A model generated the notes under the pieces. That model ran no database searches. It worked only from the letters and a program-made list of their open reading frames with translations, and was not told the DNA's origin. The position numbers and the translations under genes were made by a program. This document shows positions 10,301-20,083 of a stretch of DNA of 64,000 bases, piece by piece. Within the stretch, counting starts at the first letter, position 1. Each line of letters opens with the position of its first letter. The stretch is from Knufia peltigerae (taxonomy: Eukaryota > Ascomycota > Eurotiomycetes > Chaetothyriales > Trichomeriaceae), in NCBI GenBank assembly GCA_030247855.1, contig JAPDRN010000023.1, positions 1 through 64,000 on the forward strand, in the 5' to 3' direction.

Positions 10301-12483
10301 ATGGCAGCCCGGATTCAGACACTACGGGATCGCCAAATAGGTCAGTCATGGGCTCCTGACTCCTTACCACAATTTAGCTGACATGTGTAGCCTCAATTGA
10401 GCGCATACTGAGCCTGAATCACGATGAGCTATCAGAGGCTGCGAATGGCGCGACAGACTCCTCGAACCCCTCTCACTCAACCTCTGTTCTGAACGAGAAC
10501 GGCGAGCCGATATGGAAAGTGCTTGTCTTTGACAATCTTGGACGAGATGTTATAAGCAGTGTTCTTAGAGTCAACGATTTACGGAGCAAAGGTGTCACAA
10601 TCCATTTGTCAGTCTGAGAACATAACCGCCCAGGCAGATTCTAACCTGCGGACAGAAACATAAACTCTCCTCGTTACCCTATTCCAGATGTTCCCGTTCT
10701 TTACCTGGTCGAACCTACGGCTGTGAACATCCAGTTGATATGTTCGGACCTCGCACGAGGGCTGTACAGCCCAGCCTACGTAAACTTCCTCTCTTCTGTA
10801 CCCCGACCACTTCTCGAAGACTTCGCCGCCCAGATCTCCTCAACAAGCACAGCGGAGGCTATCGCTCAAGTATATGATCAATACCTCAATTTCATTGTCG
10901 CAGAGCCCGACTTGTTCAGTTTGGGCATGGGAAAAGAATCCTACTGGACATTCAACAGCGCAAAAGCGGAGGCAGACGTTCAAGATGCTGCAATAGACCG
11001 AATAGTGAGCGGACTGTTCAGTGTCAGTGTAACCATGGGATCAGTGCCGATCATAAGGTGTCCACAGTCGGAGTTGGCAAAGATGATAGCGAGCAAGTTA
11101 GATCGGAAGCTCAGAGATCATGTTCTCAATTCCAAGGACAATCTTTTCTCCTCCAAAGCTGCAGCCAATGTGTACTCAACACCCTCGCGCCCAGTTCTAG
11201 TCATCCTAGACAGGAATGTCGATCTGGTCCCTATGTTGTCGCATTCTTGGACATATCAGTCGCTGGTACACGATGTGTTGAAGATGCATCTCAACCGCAT
11301 AACGGTGGATGTGGCAGAAGAAGGTACAGTGGCACCGAAAACGAAAGCCTACGACCTGAACGCAAGCGACTTTTTCTGGGCACGAAACGCGAGCGCTCCC
11401 TTTCCGCAGGTGGCAGAGGACATAGACTCGGAGCTCACGAAGTACAAGACGGATGCCGAGGAAGTCACGAAAAAGACGGGGGTCAACAGCATTGAAGATC
11501 TGAACGACAGCTCGGCCTCTGCCGCTCATTTGAAGGCAGCAATAACCTTGCTGCCGGAGCTGAGAGAGCGAAAGGCTACGCTAGACATGCATATGAACAT
11601 CGCAACTGCTCTCCTGAAGGGCATTAAGGATCGACAGCTGGATAATTTCTTCCAGCTCGAAGAGAACATCACCAAGCAAACAGCAGAACAGATGCTAGCG
11701 CTGATCAAATCTGATGACAAAGGCAACAATCCACTCGACAAACTAAGAATCTTCATTATCTGGTATCTCAGCGTCGATAAAGAACCCACCAAATCCGAAC
11801 TCTCGGAATTTGAGAGCGCCTTGACCGCGGCTGGAGTAGGCGATGCAGTGGTGGCCATCAAGCACATATCGAACGTCAGACTCGAGACAAGAGGCACCAT
11901 GATGGCCTCTACCGTCACGACATCTCAACCTTCTCAGGCACCGCTATTTGGTGGCCTCTCCTCTTTATCCAAGAACTTCACAGACAAGCTTTCTTCTTCC
12001 GCATTGGGCACCGTCAACCTGGACGCCCTCGTTTCGGGCGTGAAGAACTTCCTCCCTGCAAACAAAGATCTAACAGTCACCAAGATTGTCGAATCCATTA
12101 TGGATCCTCCGGCCGCTTCATCGTCTGCGATCGCTAAAACCGAAAACTACCTGTACTTCGACCCTCGCAGTGCCCACGCCCGAGGCACGACAGGCGGCTC
12201 AGCTCCCCCATCTCGCGGTGGTCAAGGTGCAGGAGGCGTCAATCCGAGCTTTGGCCAAAGAAGGCAAGGCTACTCGGAGGCTATCGTGTTTACTGTCGGT
12301 GGAGGGAGCATGGACGAATACGGCAATCTTCAGGAGTGGGTGAAGAGAACTTCTGGCCAAAACGCTAGCGGTGGCAGCGTCGGCTCGGCTCCTCGGACGA
12401 GAAGAGTCATCTATGGCAGCACTGAGCTCGTTAACGGCGAGGACTTTTTGCAGGAACTTGTCAGATTAGGACAAGATGGATAA
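10301..12483 (+). CDS. SLY1: SLY1, Sec1/Munc18-family vesicle fusion protein
   Basis: Three exons join in phase: 10301-10340, 10391-10607 and 10656-12483, giving 694 residues (yeast Sly1 is of similar size). SM proteins clasp SNAREs; Sly1 acts with syntaxin Sed5/Ufe1 in ER-Golgi transport. Exon 1 encodes the start MAARIQTLRDRQI, and exon 2 carries the conserved WKVLVFDN strand of SM domain 1. Downstream, IASKLDRKLRDHVL near residue 210, RPVLVILDRNVDLVPML and HSWTYQSLVHDVL are hallmarks of the Sec1 fold. Near the C-terminus EAIVFTVGGGSMDEYGNL is the family's last strand-turn. A Gly/Ser-rich insertion near residues 590-620 precedes it. The gene converges with SLD2, 241 bp between stops. Confidence 0.95.
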
Positions 12484-12724
12484 CATATGTCGTCTAGGTA
12501 GTTCGTGGACATCTGGAGATTGCTTACTCGCAGGTCTAGCTACAGAGCGGGAGTGAGTGCAAAAATGAAATTCAACAACAACGCTTTGGTTTTATTGGTT
12601 CATTCAATCGTGACGAATTACTTGGTCCAATATAAAAGAAGCATTGAATTCGTTTGTTTGTAGGTATATATCGCCAGATACTGCCGTTCCGTTGGTGCCC
12701 AATTCGACGAGGACCCAAATCGAA

Positions 12725-14650
12725 TCATCTTCGTCCCCTACCAAACTTGCCTCTCCCTTTGGCTTTGGAGTTTTTATTCTTGATCTTCAGGCTGCGAAAA
12801 TTCATGTGAGAGTAGGCGTTCGGGTTGATCGTTCTTTCTTTCGGGTTGTCTGCGTCCCTTTTCGCCTTGGATGTTGGTTTTGCAGGTCTACCTAGCAGGA
12901 GATCCGACTCGTCTTTGTTTTTGTTTGCTTTGGCCTTGGCTTTCGCTTTGGCTTTTTCGCGTGGTTTCTGCATCTTATTCGTTTGTGTCGTTGACTCGAG
13001 GCGGAAGTCGTCGTCGTCGTCTTGCTCGTCGTCAGGATCAAAATACCCAGTCTCGTCACCTTGTAACTCGGCCTCGGCGATGAGGAATTGCATATCATCC
13101 TCCTCGTCCTCATCTTGACCGGCTCGACCATTGTCGTGAACAAACTGAGTCTCTTCCACCCTCTCTGAACCCCGGTTATGATTGTCAAGAGCCAATTCGT
13201 CTTCGCTGTCATCATCATCATCCTCCTCCTCCTCCTCCTCCTCGTCTTCTGCAACCACGTATTTCGGCGCAGCGGCGGGCTTCATCTTGACTGGCCGCAT
13301 AATGACTCTTCGCGTCGTACGCTTCTGACCCTTTTTCTTCCACACTCTACCACCTTGCTCTGCCTCGGCGCCATTGCCTCCCTGACCGGGGTTGAGTTGA
13401 CTATCGCCGACGAGAACGTTGATTCCGCCCGCCTCTACCTCACGTAGAGCTTCGAGGTCGTCGTCCTCGTCGCCATCATCGCGCGCCTGTGCCACGCTCC
13501 TCTCCTCAGACTGACTCTGACTCTGACTGGCGTGCTCCGCGATGAGCTGGCTCAATGGTTTCGGCGCAAATTTGACCACACCCAAACCAGATCCCCGTGG
13601 CCCTGGCCTCCTCCTTGGTCGCGTCGGACTCGTACCTAGTTCAGCGGCACCAGCCGTTGCGCCTGCAGATGATCCCGGCCGACTACTACCTGAGGCGGAC
13701 AAGAGGCGTTCTTTGAAACTGAAACTGCGCTTCAAATATGGCGGCGTCGCGTCAGCGTTGTTACCGTCGTGTAGTTGCCTCTGGCACACCGGCGAAAGAC
13801 CAAGCAGGGCGTCACGCAACGGCGTCTTGGTGTGTGGGAGGTTCCTTGCCGTTTCGTCACGTTCGTCTTCTTCTTCCCGCTCGACGAGGCTAGAGAATCG
13901 TACTGCGCTAGGCGTCGCGAAAAAGTGGTCCAGCATGAAGCGTTTGCTTTGGCTCATGGGGGTTTTGGAATTTCTCCTTCCTCTACCTGCGTTCAGACTT
14001 CGCGATGCGGGAGTCGTGGCTGTACTTGCTTCTTTGGGATGGTCTTCCACACGGAACGCATCGCTGTAATGTGTCCGCCGTCGACTGGGTGTTTGCGTAA
14101 CCACGGGCGCGAACGAGGGGTCGGCGTGGTCGTTCAAGGCATCGATCTTGCGCTTTCGACTGGAAGGAGTGTCCTGGGAGCTTTTCAGCGAGCCTGACGG
14201 AGGGAGCATATCGAAGATCCCCATGACCATCCCATCTCGCCTTGGAGTAGGTCCGATGGCGTGAAGAGCTGCTTTGGGCGAGACGGAGGACGGAGCGTCA
14301 TAGGGATCGAGATCGTGAGCATGGCGATGTTTCGAGGGTGTAGACTTATACGATCGGTGTGGGGTCAAGCTGACTGCACTGTCTGCTCGAGAAGATCGTA
14401 CTTTTGGTGCCGGCGGGTTCAGAGCGTCGAGCCCGAGCCTGCCTGCAATCACGTCACGGAGTTTGTTGTATTCCGTGTACTTGGTCGCGATGGTTCTGTT
14501 CGACTTGATGTCTCCTCTGCCAGGTTTCCGGCCGTCATGTTCTGCCGCAAAGGTGCGCTCGTAATCTTTCAGCGCTGCACGCAGGGTATCTGCTTGTCTT
14601 TGTAGTGATGCTTTCTTGGGAGTGTCCAGAAGGGGAAGAGTCGTGTCCAT
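12725..14650 (-). CDS. SLD2: SLD2-like DNA replication initiation regulator
   Basis: A single exon encodes 641 residues. The N-terminal 75 residues (LRAALKDYERTFAAEH, KYTEYNKLRDVIAGRL) match the conserved N-terminal region of Sld2/Drc1, the CDK substrate that links Dpb11 to the pre-loading complex at origin firing; this region is related to the N-terminus of metazoan RecQL4. The following 350 residues are disordered and packed with Ser/Thr-Pro sites, for example STPSKHR, TPRR, TPSRRR, KTPMSQSKR and SPVCQR. Several fit the CDK consensus, as expected for a protein regulated by CDK phosphorylation. The C-terminal part has acidic runs and ends in a Lys/Arg-rich tail with alternating Ala-Lys. The start ATG at 14650 precedes the conserved segment directly. 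Confidence 0.85.
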   Translation of the reverse strand: MDTTLPLLDTPKKASLQRQADTLRAALKDYERTFAAEHDGRKPGRGDIKSNRTIATKYTEYNKLRDVIAGRLGLDALNPPAPKVRSSRADSAVSLTPHRSYKSTPSKHRHAHDLDPYDAPSSVSPKAALHAIGPTPRRDGMVMGIFDMLPPSGSLKSSQDTPSSRKRKIDALNDHADPSFAPVVTQTPSRRRTHYSDAFRVEDHPKEASTATTPASRSLNAGRGRRNSKTPMSQSKRFMLDHFFATPSAVRFSSLVEREEEDERDETARNLPHTKTPLRDALLGLSPVCQRQLHDGNNADATPPYLKRSFSFKERLLSASGSSRPGSSAGATAGAAELGTSPTRPRRRPGPRGSGLGVVKFAPKPLSQLIAEHASQSQSQSEERSVAQARDDGDEDDDLEALREVEAGGINVLVGDSQLNPGQGGNGAEAEQGGRVWKKKGQKRTTRRVIMRPVKMKPAAAPKYVVAEDEEEEEEEDDDDDSEDELALDNHNRGSERVEETQFVHDNGRAGQDEDEEDDMQFLIAEAELQGDETGYFDPDDEQDDDDDFRLESTTQTNKMQKPREKAKAKAKAKANKNKDESDLLLGRPAKPTSKAKRDADNPKERTINPNAYSHMNFRSLKIKNKNSKAKGRGKFGRGRR

Positions 14651-15337
14651 AATGTGCAGAGCGTGGTTGTAGGTGTAGGCAATATCAACTCAGGTGTCCC
14701 ATGGGTCAAAACATTCTACGGTCCATACACATCAGATGCTGTACATTTCATGTACAGACGGTTTATTCATGCATGAAAGTACAGCGCATTCAGCGCGCGT
14801 GCCACTCTACGCGTTGACGGGCGCAGGAAAGTTGGCCGAAGCGCATGATCACGTGACTGCCGGAGCAACAAAATTCGTCCGGTGAGACGATAGGATGTGG
14901 AGTACGGACTACAGACTACAAAGCAAGGCCAGGTATACAGACCATGGAACAATTTACAGCCTGTTCTAGGATTTGATACAATTGCTGAAAGATGAGAAAG
15001 GTGATGGTGCGAGGTAGCGATGGGTGAAGTCTGGATGCAGAATCCCAAGCATAAAACCCCCCAAAACAGATTTTGCGTAATTTCTTTTTCATTTTCATGT
15101 CCATCAATGCCTCCCATAGTCAAGGCAATGTTGATGGGTTATCGCTTTGAATGCGCACTGCTAGCACCCTGCCCGTAGCACAGAGCTATCTACTTTCGCT
15201 CGTCGTATTGTTTGCTTCTGCTTCGACTGGTGTTTTGGGTACAGCGTGGTCGAAGAGAAGCTGAGCAGTTTGATCGATAGAGATGCTCTGCCGACCGTTG
15301 CCAAAGAATCTGAAATCCACAGTCCATTTGACACCCT
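14651..15337. other. Intergenic between SLD2 and RPL28
   Basis: The left part is the SLD2 promoter side and the right part is probably the RPL28 3' UTR (both genes are on the minus strand). No additional gene or repeat is supported. Confidence 0.5.
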
Positions 15338-16148
15338 TTATGCGACCAACTCAACAACACCGCCAGCCTCCTTGATCTTGCGCTCAGCTTCCTTGCTGAA
15401 CCATCTTGCCCGCACAACAATTGGGATCTCTGGGATGCGGCCCTTGCCGAGAACTTTAGAGTAGCCAAGAGGAAGGAGGTCGAGAACAGGGGCGGTGTCG
15501 GTCTTCTTGCCAGAGACGTATTGGTCACGGGTTTCCTCAGGAAGGAGAGCCCAGAGCTGATACGGCGTGTCAGTAAATGAGCATATCCCATGGATTACGG
15601 CTTCCTGACCTTGTCAAGGTTGATTGTGGGCTTCCAGTATTGGTTTCTGGTGAGATGGAAGTGTCTCATACCAACTTTTCCGAAGTAACTATACGTTTGT
15701 CAATCAAACTGCGCCAGACCATTTTCAAGTTCGAATTCGACATACCCAGGATGGTATTTATCCATGTTGGTTCTGTGGTGATGCTGGCCACCAGCAAGAC
15801 CACGACCACCTGGGTGCTTGCGGTGCTTTCCTACACGACCGTGACCGGCAGACACATGGCCGCGGCTGAAGAAGAAAATGTTAGCCTAGCTCTCTTCCAG
15901 TTCTCATCGTCCTTCAACACCACAAATGCGACCGGCGACCAAGTTGTAGGGGAATGGAATCGGAAGGGAAATATGTCGCTAATTTCTTGTTGACTTTGTG
16001 TTGTCGGCTCGTCGGCGCTCTCGTTCGAGGAAGGGTATCGGTTCAGGACGTGGAAACGTATGATGGTCGGTCGCATTCATGATGTCTTCTCCAAAGTTGA
16101 ATGAAGGTGAACTCACTGCTTTCTCGTCTTTGTCAGTCTCGTAGGCAT
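15338..16148 (-). CDS. RPL28: 60S ribosomal protein L28 (uL15)
   Basis: Four exons join in phase: 16148-16117, 15865-15746, 15688-15610 and 15556-15338, giving 149 residues, exactly the family length. The product is the cytosolic large-subunit protein uL15 (yeast L28, mammalian L27a). The sequence starts MPTRLTKTRKHRGH and continues with the Gly/His-rich segment GGRGLAGGQHHH and with YFGKVGMRHFH. It ends in ERKIKEAGGVVELVA, the L15e-type C-terminus. The long first intron (about 250 bp) after the 11th codon is common for fungal ribosomal protein genes, where intron and 5' end often carry regulatory signals. Confidence is very high from the length and the intact motifs. Confidence 0.97.
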
Positions 16149-16442
16149 TTTGTCGGTGTTGAGACTGAAGTTGTCGTGGTTGCTTGAAGGTCACGACTCT
16201 TTGACGAAGTCTTCAAACACAATGTGGGAGATTTGTGCCAAGATACAAAAATGGTTAGCGCTGTTAAATCTTGGCACTATGGGCGCAGCCTCGATCACCT
16301 CCAGCCTCGCAACAACCGCATGGACAGACTACATGAACTGTATCCGTACATTGAACTGAATACTGCAAAGCCTCTCTATACTCATTGTGAATTTGATGAT
16401 ATCGCTAACACTTTGCACAGTTGATTTGCAGTCGGACAATTG

Positions 16443-18974
16443 TCATTCTTTTGCCTTGAAAAAGGCCTCAATGTCCGCTTCGGTCACTTTCCATGCCACA
16501 GGACTATTGTGCATGCTGTCTTTGATCCAGCCAGGAAGTTTCTGTGTTATCCTCGCGGTCGAGAAACGTCGATCGACCATCAGAATCACGGCGTAGTCAT
16601 TTCTATGCCGGATCACTCTTCCTATACTCTGGTTTACTGCCCTCATGCATGCGTTCTCGTAAAAATCTCTGCTAGCACTTTTGGCCGCAGCCCTGCTTTC
16701 ACCCTCTGTTTTACCAGCCTTCTTGCACTGGTGATATTGCAGCTCTTCGATGTGCTGCATCTTTGCTTTCCATTCAGCTCCATTGGCATTGGGAAATGGA
16801 AGGCCCACCGCAATGACTGCGCGACCCAGTTTGTCTGAGAAATTGATGCCTTCAGAGAGCTTTCCGCCTACAACCGACAACAAAAGCCCTCCTTTGCCCG
16901 AATCTATAGCAATCGCATAGTCCCGGAGCAGATCATCGGCAGCTGCACCTTTTGATTCTTGAAAGACCGTTTTCTTGGCAGCCAGCGATTGCATCAGAGA
17001 ACAGCTCGCCGGACACCTCTGCCAAACAGAGATAACCTGAGTGAGATAGTCGTAGCTTGGAAAGAAGACCACCACTCCGTCTGGGACAACAGTGCAAGTC
17101 CGCAGAACCATGTTCCCAAGCTCAACGATCATCGATTCCGAACCACGTCGTTCAAAGGTGAAATCAAAGTCGATATTTGAGGGCCCTTTTACAACCGCCT
17201 GGGCAAACAAATGAGAGGGCGGGATAACGTGGCCGAAGCTGAACATTTCAAGGCTTTCTCTGTTGAGGTACGAGAATAGATAGTCTGCATAGTCTGACAT
17301 TGGTGACATGGTTCCTCCAGCCAGGATGACCGCACGAGACTCTTCAACGATTTCACGGAAATGTTCTCTCGGGTCCAGCAGGGTGTACCTGACAACAATG
17401 TCCTTGTCCTGTCGACCCGCAAAGAACCTGCCCTCATCATCTGGATTCATCAATACGGTTAAGAAGTTCTGAAACTGCATCATGGCTCCCTTTCCAGTGT
17501 TCGGCTTCTCATCGCTCTGAGAGTCACTGTAACCTTCAACCTTGTGACAAAGCTTGCTCTCATAAAGATATTGCAGCAACTTGTGCGGCTTTACTTGATC
17601 CGCGCCTTTTCCAGACATCAACTTGGCAGCTGTGACTGTCACTTCATGTGAGTGTGCTTTTTCAGTTACAACTTGCAAGCAGTCTATCAACGAATTGAGC
17701 AATCGGATGACTTGAGTAACATAGACGCGATTCTTCCCCTTGAGACGCTGCTTGAAACGAATCGCATAAGCCGTCATCTGTCGTAGAGCTTGCTCAATTT
17801 GACTCAATCTCAGGGACACTGAGAATGTATCAGCAATCGCATCCATGAGATTATGGGCCTCGTCAATAATGACCACATTGTCCCGGACGGAGATACCCAT
17901 AGCCTCTCGAGCAGACTTTTGCAGAAGAAGTGGGTATGGCAGGGTAAGAATTTCAACTGGCGCTATAGCAGTTCGAGATGCATAGTATGGACAAATCTGC
18001 AAGTCCTTACCAAGATTGCCGACATCTTCGATGTCCCTGATCTGAGAAATAACTCTGTCTCGAAAAGCATCTACCCTTGCCTTGTCTTCCTTTGAAGGAA
18101 GATGGGGGCACTTTTTGTCTTTTGCAATCCCGGGTTTTTGTAAATCAAGGCATCTTTCGTTGATAGCAGCTGTTGATGACAGTTGTAAGACTTTGGGATT
18201 AATGCACAAGTTTTTTCTCGATCCAAGTGCGAGATGCTTCACTATTTCCTCCAACTTGGAGTTTTGTTTTGCATCATCGATCATCAAATCCATAGATGGC
18301 GGTGGCTTCACACGACGGAGTTCATTGACAAATTGGGTCAATTGCGAGTGAGTTCGAGAACAGAAAATAACCTTGAGGCGGTCCGAACCGGGCTCTTCAA
18401 CGTCTGTTGCCTTGACAGAAGGTCGAAGCTTGTCAAGTAGTGCTTGTGTTGAACTAGAAAACCCTTCTTTCGAGGTTGTAGAAGCCGCTGTTCTTTCGGA
18501 GTCACTCTCGTAATCTTCGACCAGAAAGTCGTCGTCAACTGATACCTGGTTCTGAATCACAGCAGTGCGGGCTTTCTTGAATCCCCTCGCATCACTTCCT
18601 CTCTGCTTCTGACGATTTTCTTCTTCTCGAAGCTTTGTCAGCTTGAGTTCGAGTTCCTCTCGTTCTAGCATCAGTGCTCGGCGTTGTGCCGCAAATTCGG
18701 CTTGCAATAACCAGTCAGATGCATCAGTCTGGCCAAACGTGGCATTCAACATTCGACGTTCGTGATCTCGAAGCCATGTCAGGGCACCGCATATAAGACT
18801 CAGAGACTTGCCTGTGCCAGTCGGGGATTCGAAGATGCCAACCTTCTTCTCCTCGATGCATTTGTACAGGTTCATCATAAATTCTAACTGTATCACATAA
18901 GGCTGGTACGGATGATAGAAGTCCGTCTGGCTAGGCTCCATGTTGAGCTGCGTGGCCGCCGAGTAATTGGCCAT
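16443..18974 (-). CDS. CHL1: CHL1/DDX11-type XPD-family DNA helicase
   Basis: A single exon encodes 843 residues. CHL1 is a 5'-3' iron-sulfur superfamily 2 helicase that works with the replication fork and Ctf18/Eco1 in sister-chromatid cohesion. The Q-motif-like start (YHPYQPYVIQLEFM) is followed by Walker A SPTGTGKS at residues 50-57. Four cysteines in the contexts NLCINPK, ERCLDLQ, KKCPHLP and QICPYYA are placed as the Fe-S cluster ligands of XPD-like helicases. The Walker B box is VVIIDEAHNLMDAI near residue 370. Motif VI is QSIGRVIRHRNDYAVILMVDRRF-like near residue 800. All catalytic motifs are intact. RTEL1, FANCJ and RAD3 are relatives, but length and motif wording fit CHL1. The start ATG is 13 residues or more upstream of the first conserved block. 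Confidence 0.93.
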   Translation of the reverse strand: MANYSAATQLNMEPSQTDFYHPYQPYVIQLEFMMNLYKCIEEKKVGIFESPTGTGKSLSLICGALTWLRDHERRMLNATFGQTDASDWLLQAEFAAQRRALMLEREELELKLTKLREEENRQKQRGSDARGFKKARTAVIQNQVSVDDDFLVEDYESDSERTAASTTSKEGFSSSTQALLDKLRPSVKATDVEEPGSDRLKVIFCSRTHSQLTQFVNELRRVKPPPSMDLMIDDAKQNSKLEEIVKHLALGSRKNLCINPKVLQLSSTAAINERCLDLQKPGIAKDKKCPHLPSKEDKARVDAFRDRVISQIRDIEDVGNLGKDLQICPYYASRTAIAPVEILTLPYPLLLQKSAREAMGISVRDNVVIIDEAHNLMDAIADTFSVSLRLSQIEQALRQMTAYAIRFKQRLKGKNRVYVTQVIRLLNSLIDCLQVVTEKAHSHEVTVTAAKLMSGKGADQVKPHKLLQYLYESKLCHKVEGYSDSQSDEKPNTGKGAMMQFQNFLTVLMNPDDEGRFFAGRQDKDIVVRYTLLDPREHFREIVEESRAVILAGGTMSPMSDYADYLFSYLNRESLEMFSFGHVIPPSHLFAQAVVKGPSNIDFDFTFERRGSESMIVELGNMVLRTCTVVPDGVVVFFPSYDYLTQVISVWQRCPASCSLMQSLAAKKTVFQESKGAAADDLLRDYAIAIDSGKGGLLLSVVGGKLSEGINFSDKLGRAVIAVGLPFPNANGAEWKAKMQHIEELQYHQCKKAGKTEGESRAAAKSASRDFYENACMRAVNQSIGRVIRHRNDYAVILMVDRRFSTARITQKLPGWIKDSMHNSPVAWKVTEADIEAFFKAKE

Positions 18975-20083
18975 TTTCGATTCATGCTATAACGAGAGAT
19001 TTCTGAGAATGTCCATTTTTCTGCTGGCCACCCGTGTCGAGGCTTGTCGGCCGCACCGCAGTGTCAATTCTAATGTGTCAAATCCGAGGTACCAGACTCT
19101 CAAATGACAGTGTCCTGTGTGTTGAGCCGAATGACGAATTTTCCTTGAGGTAGTATGCGTTCGATGCGTTCGTCACTAGGATCAATGACCTGAAGCAATC
19201 AAACCCATAGAGAAGTGTTGCCAAATATGGGCGCAGATTTGGTGGCGCGTAAGGGGCGGGCAGCAATGGGCACCTGTGGCTGTGTGAGGGGCTCTCGACT
19301 TATTAGAGGCTCTACTTTTACGAAGTAGGCACTTAAAAAGTAAGGTAAGCGATGGTGGCGGTGATTTGCTCATCATTGATATGCGGAGAAACACCTGTCA
19401 AGGAACAGGGCACGCCTAGAGACCTACAATAGCTACCTACAATAGGTTCAGTACACTTACCGACGCTACTCTGTACCAGTAGGATCATTAAGGTAGGCGT
19501 GCTCTTTAGGCGGGCGCGGCTCATTAGGTCCCGCATTACAGGCACCGGGCTGAACCCCAAGCAGCCATCCAGATTGACGCATACCTCACCACCTGACGGA
19601 GTATGTCCTACGGAGAAGTCGTACGTACCCTGAGCCACTCAATTTCAATGTCATCCACAGCCTTGCTGCGCCTTCTTTGTTGTCGTCTCACTCAAGTCTT
19701 GGGATATGTCCACAACTCATGGCCGGCCTTGCCGATTAATCCGTTTATGAAGCCGCCGTCTATGATAGCATGCTTCGCTGAACTGAGGACATGTCTATAA
19801 CCACCTCTCAGTGCCGGAAATTGTGTTCGGTTGATCTCTCAAACGCTCTCCCCCCACCTGAGCCTTAGGACTCCCATTTCCTTGCAGTCCGCGTCAGCAA
19901 GACTAAATTGCTTTCCCAGGCTGACCACACCTCTACGTGTCTTCGACTCGGGTATAGAAAGAGGACCGGGTGACTCCATTGCCCGGACTTGCTTGTCTCC
20001 TTGTCCAGAGAGGTCATCAGGGTCTCTGAGCTGTCCCCTCGCTACGAGAACCCTGGTGGTACTGATCATCATTGGTCCCAGCC
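18975..20083. other. Divergent promoter region (CHL1 / SKT5-like)
   Basis: About 1.1 kb lies between two head-to-head start codons. Part of it (about 19,300-19,520) is rich in short TACCT/AGGTA-type words. Short ORFs here show no recognisable domain. I see no RNA gene or mobile element. Confidence 0.45.
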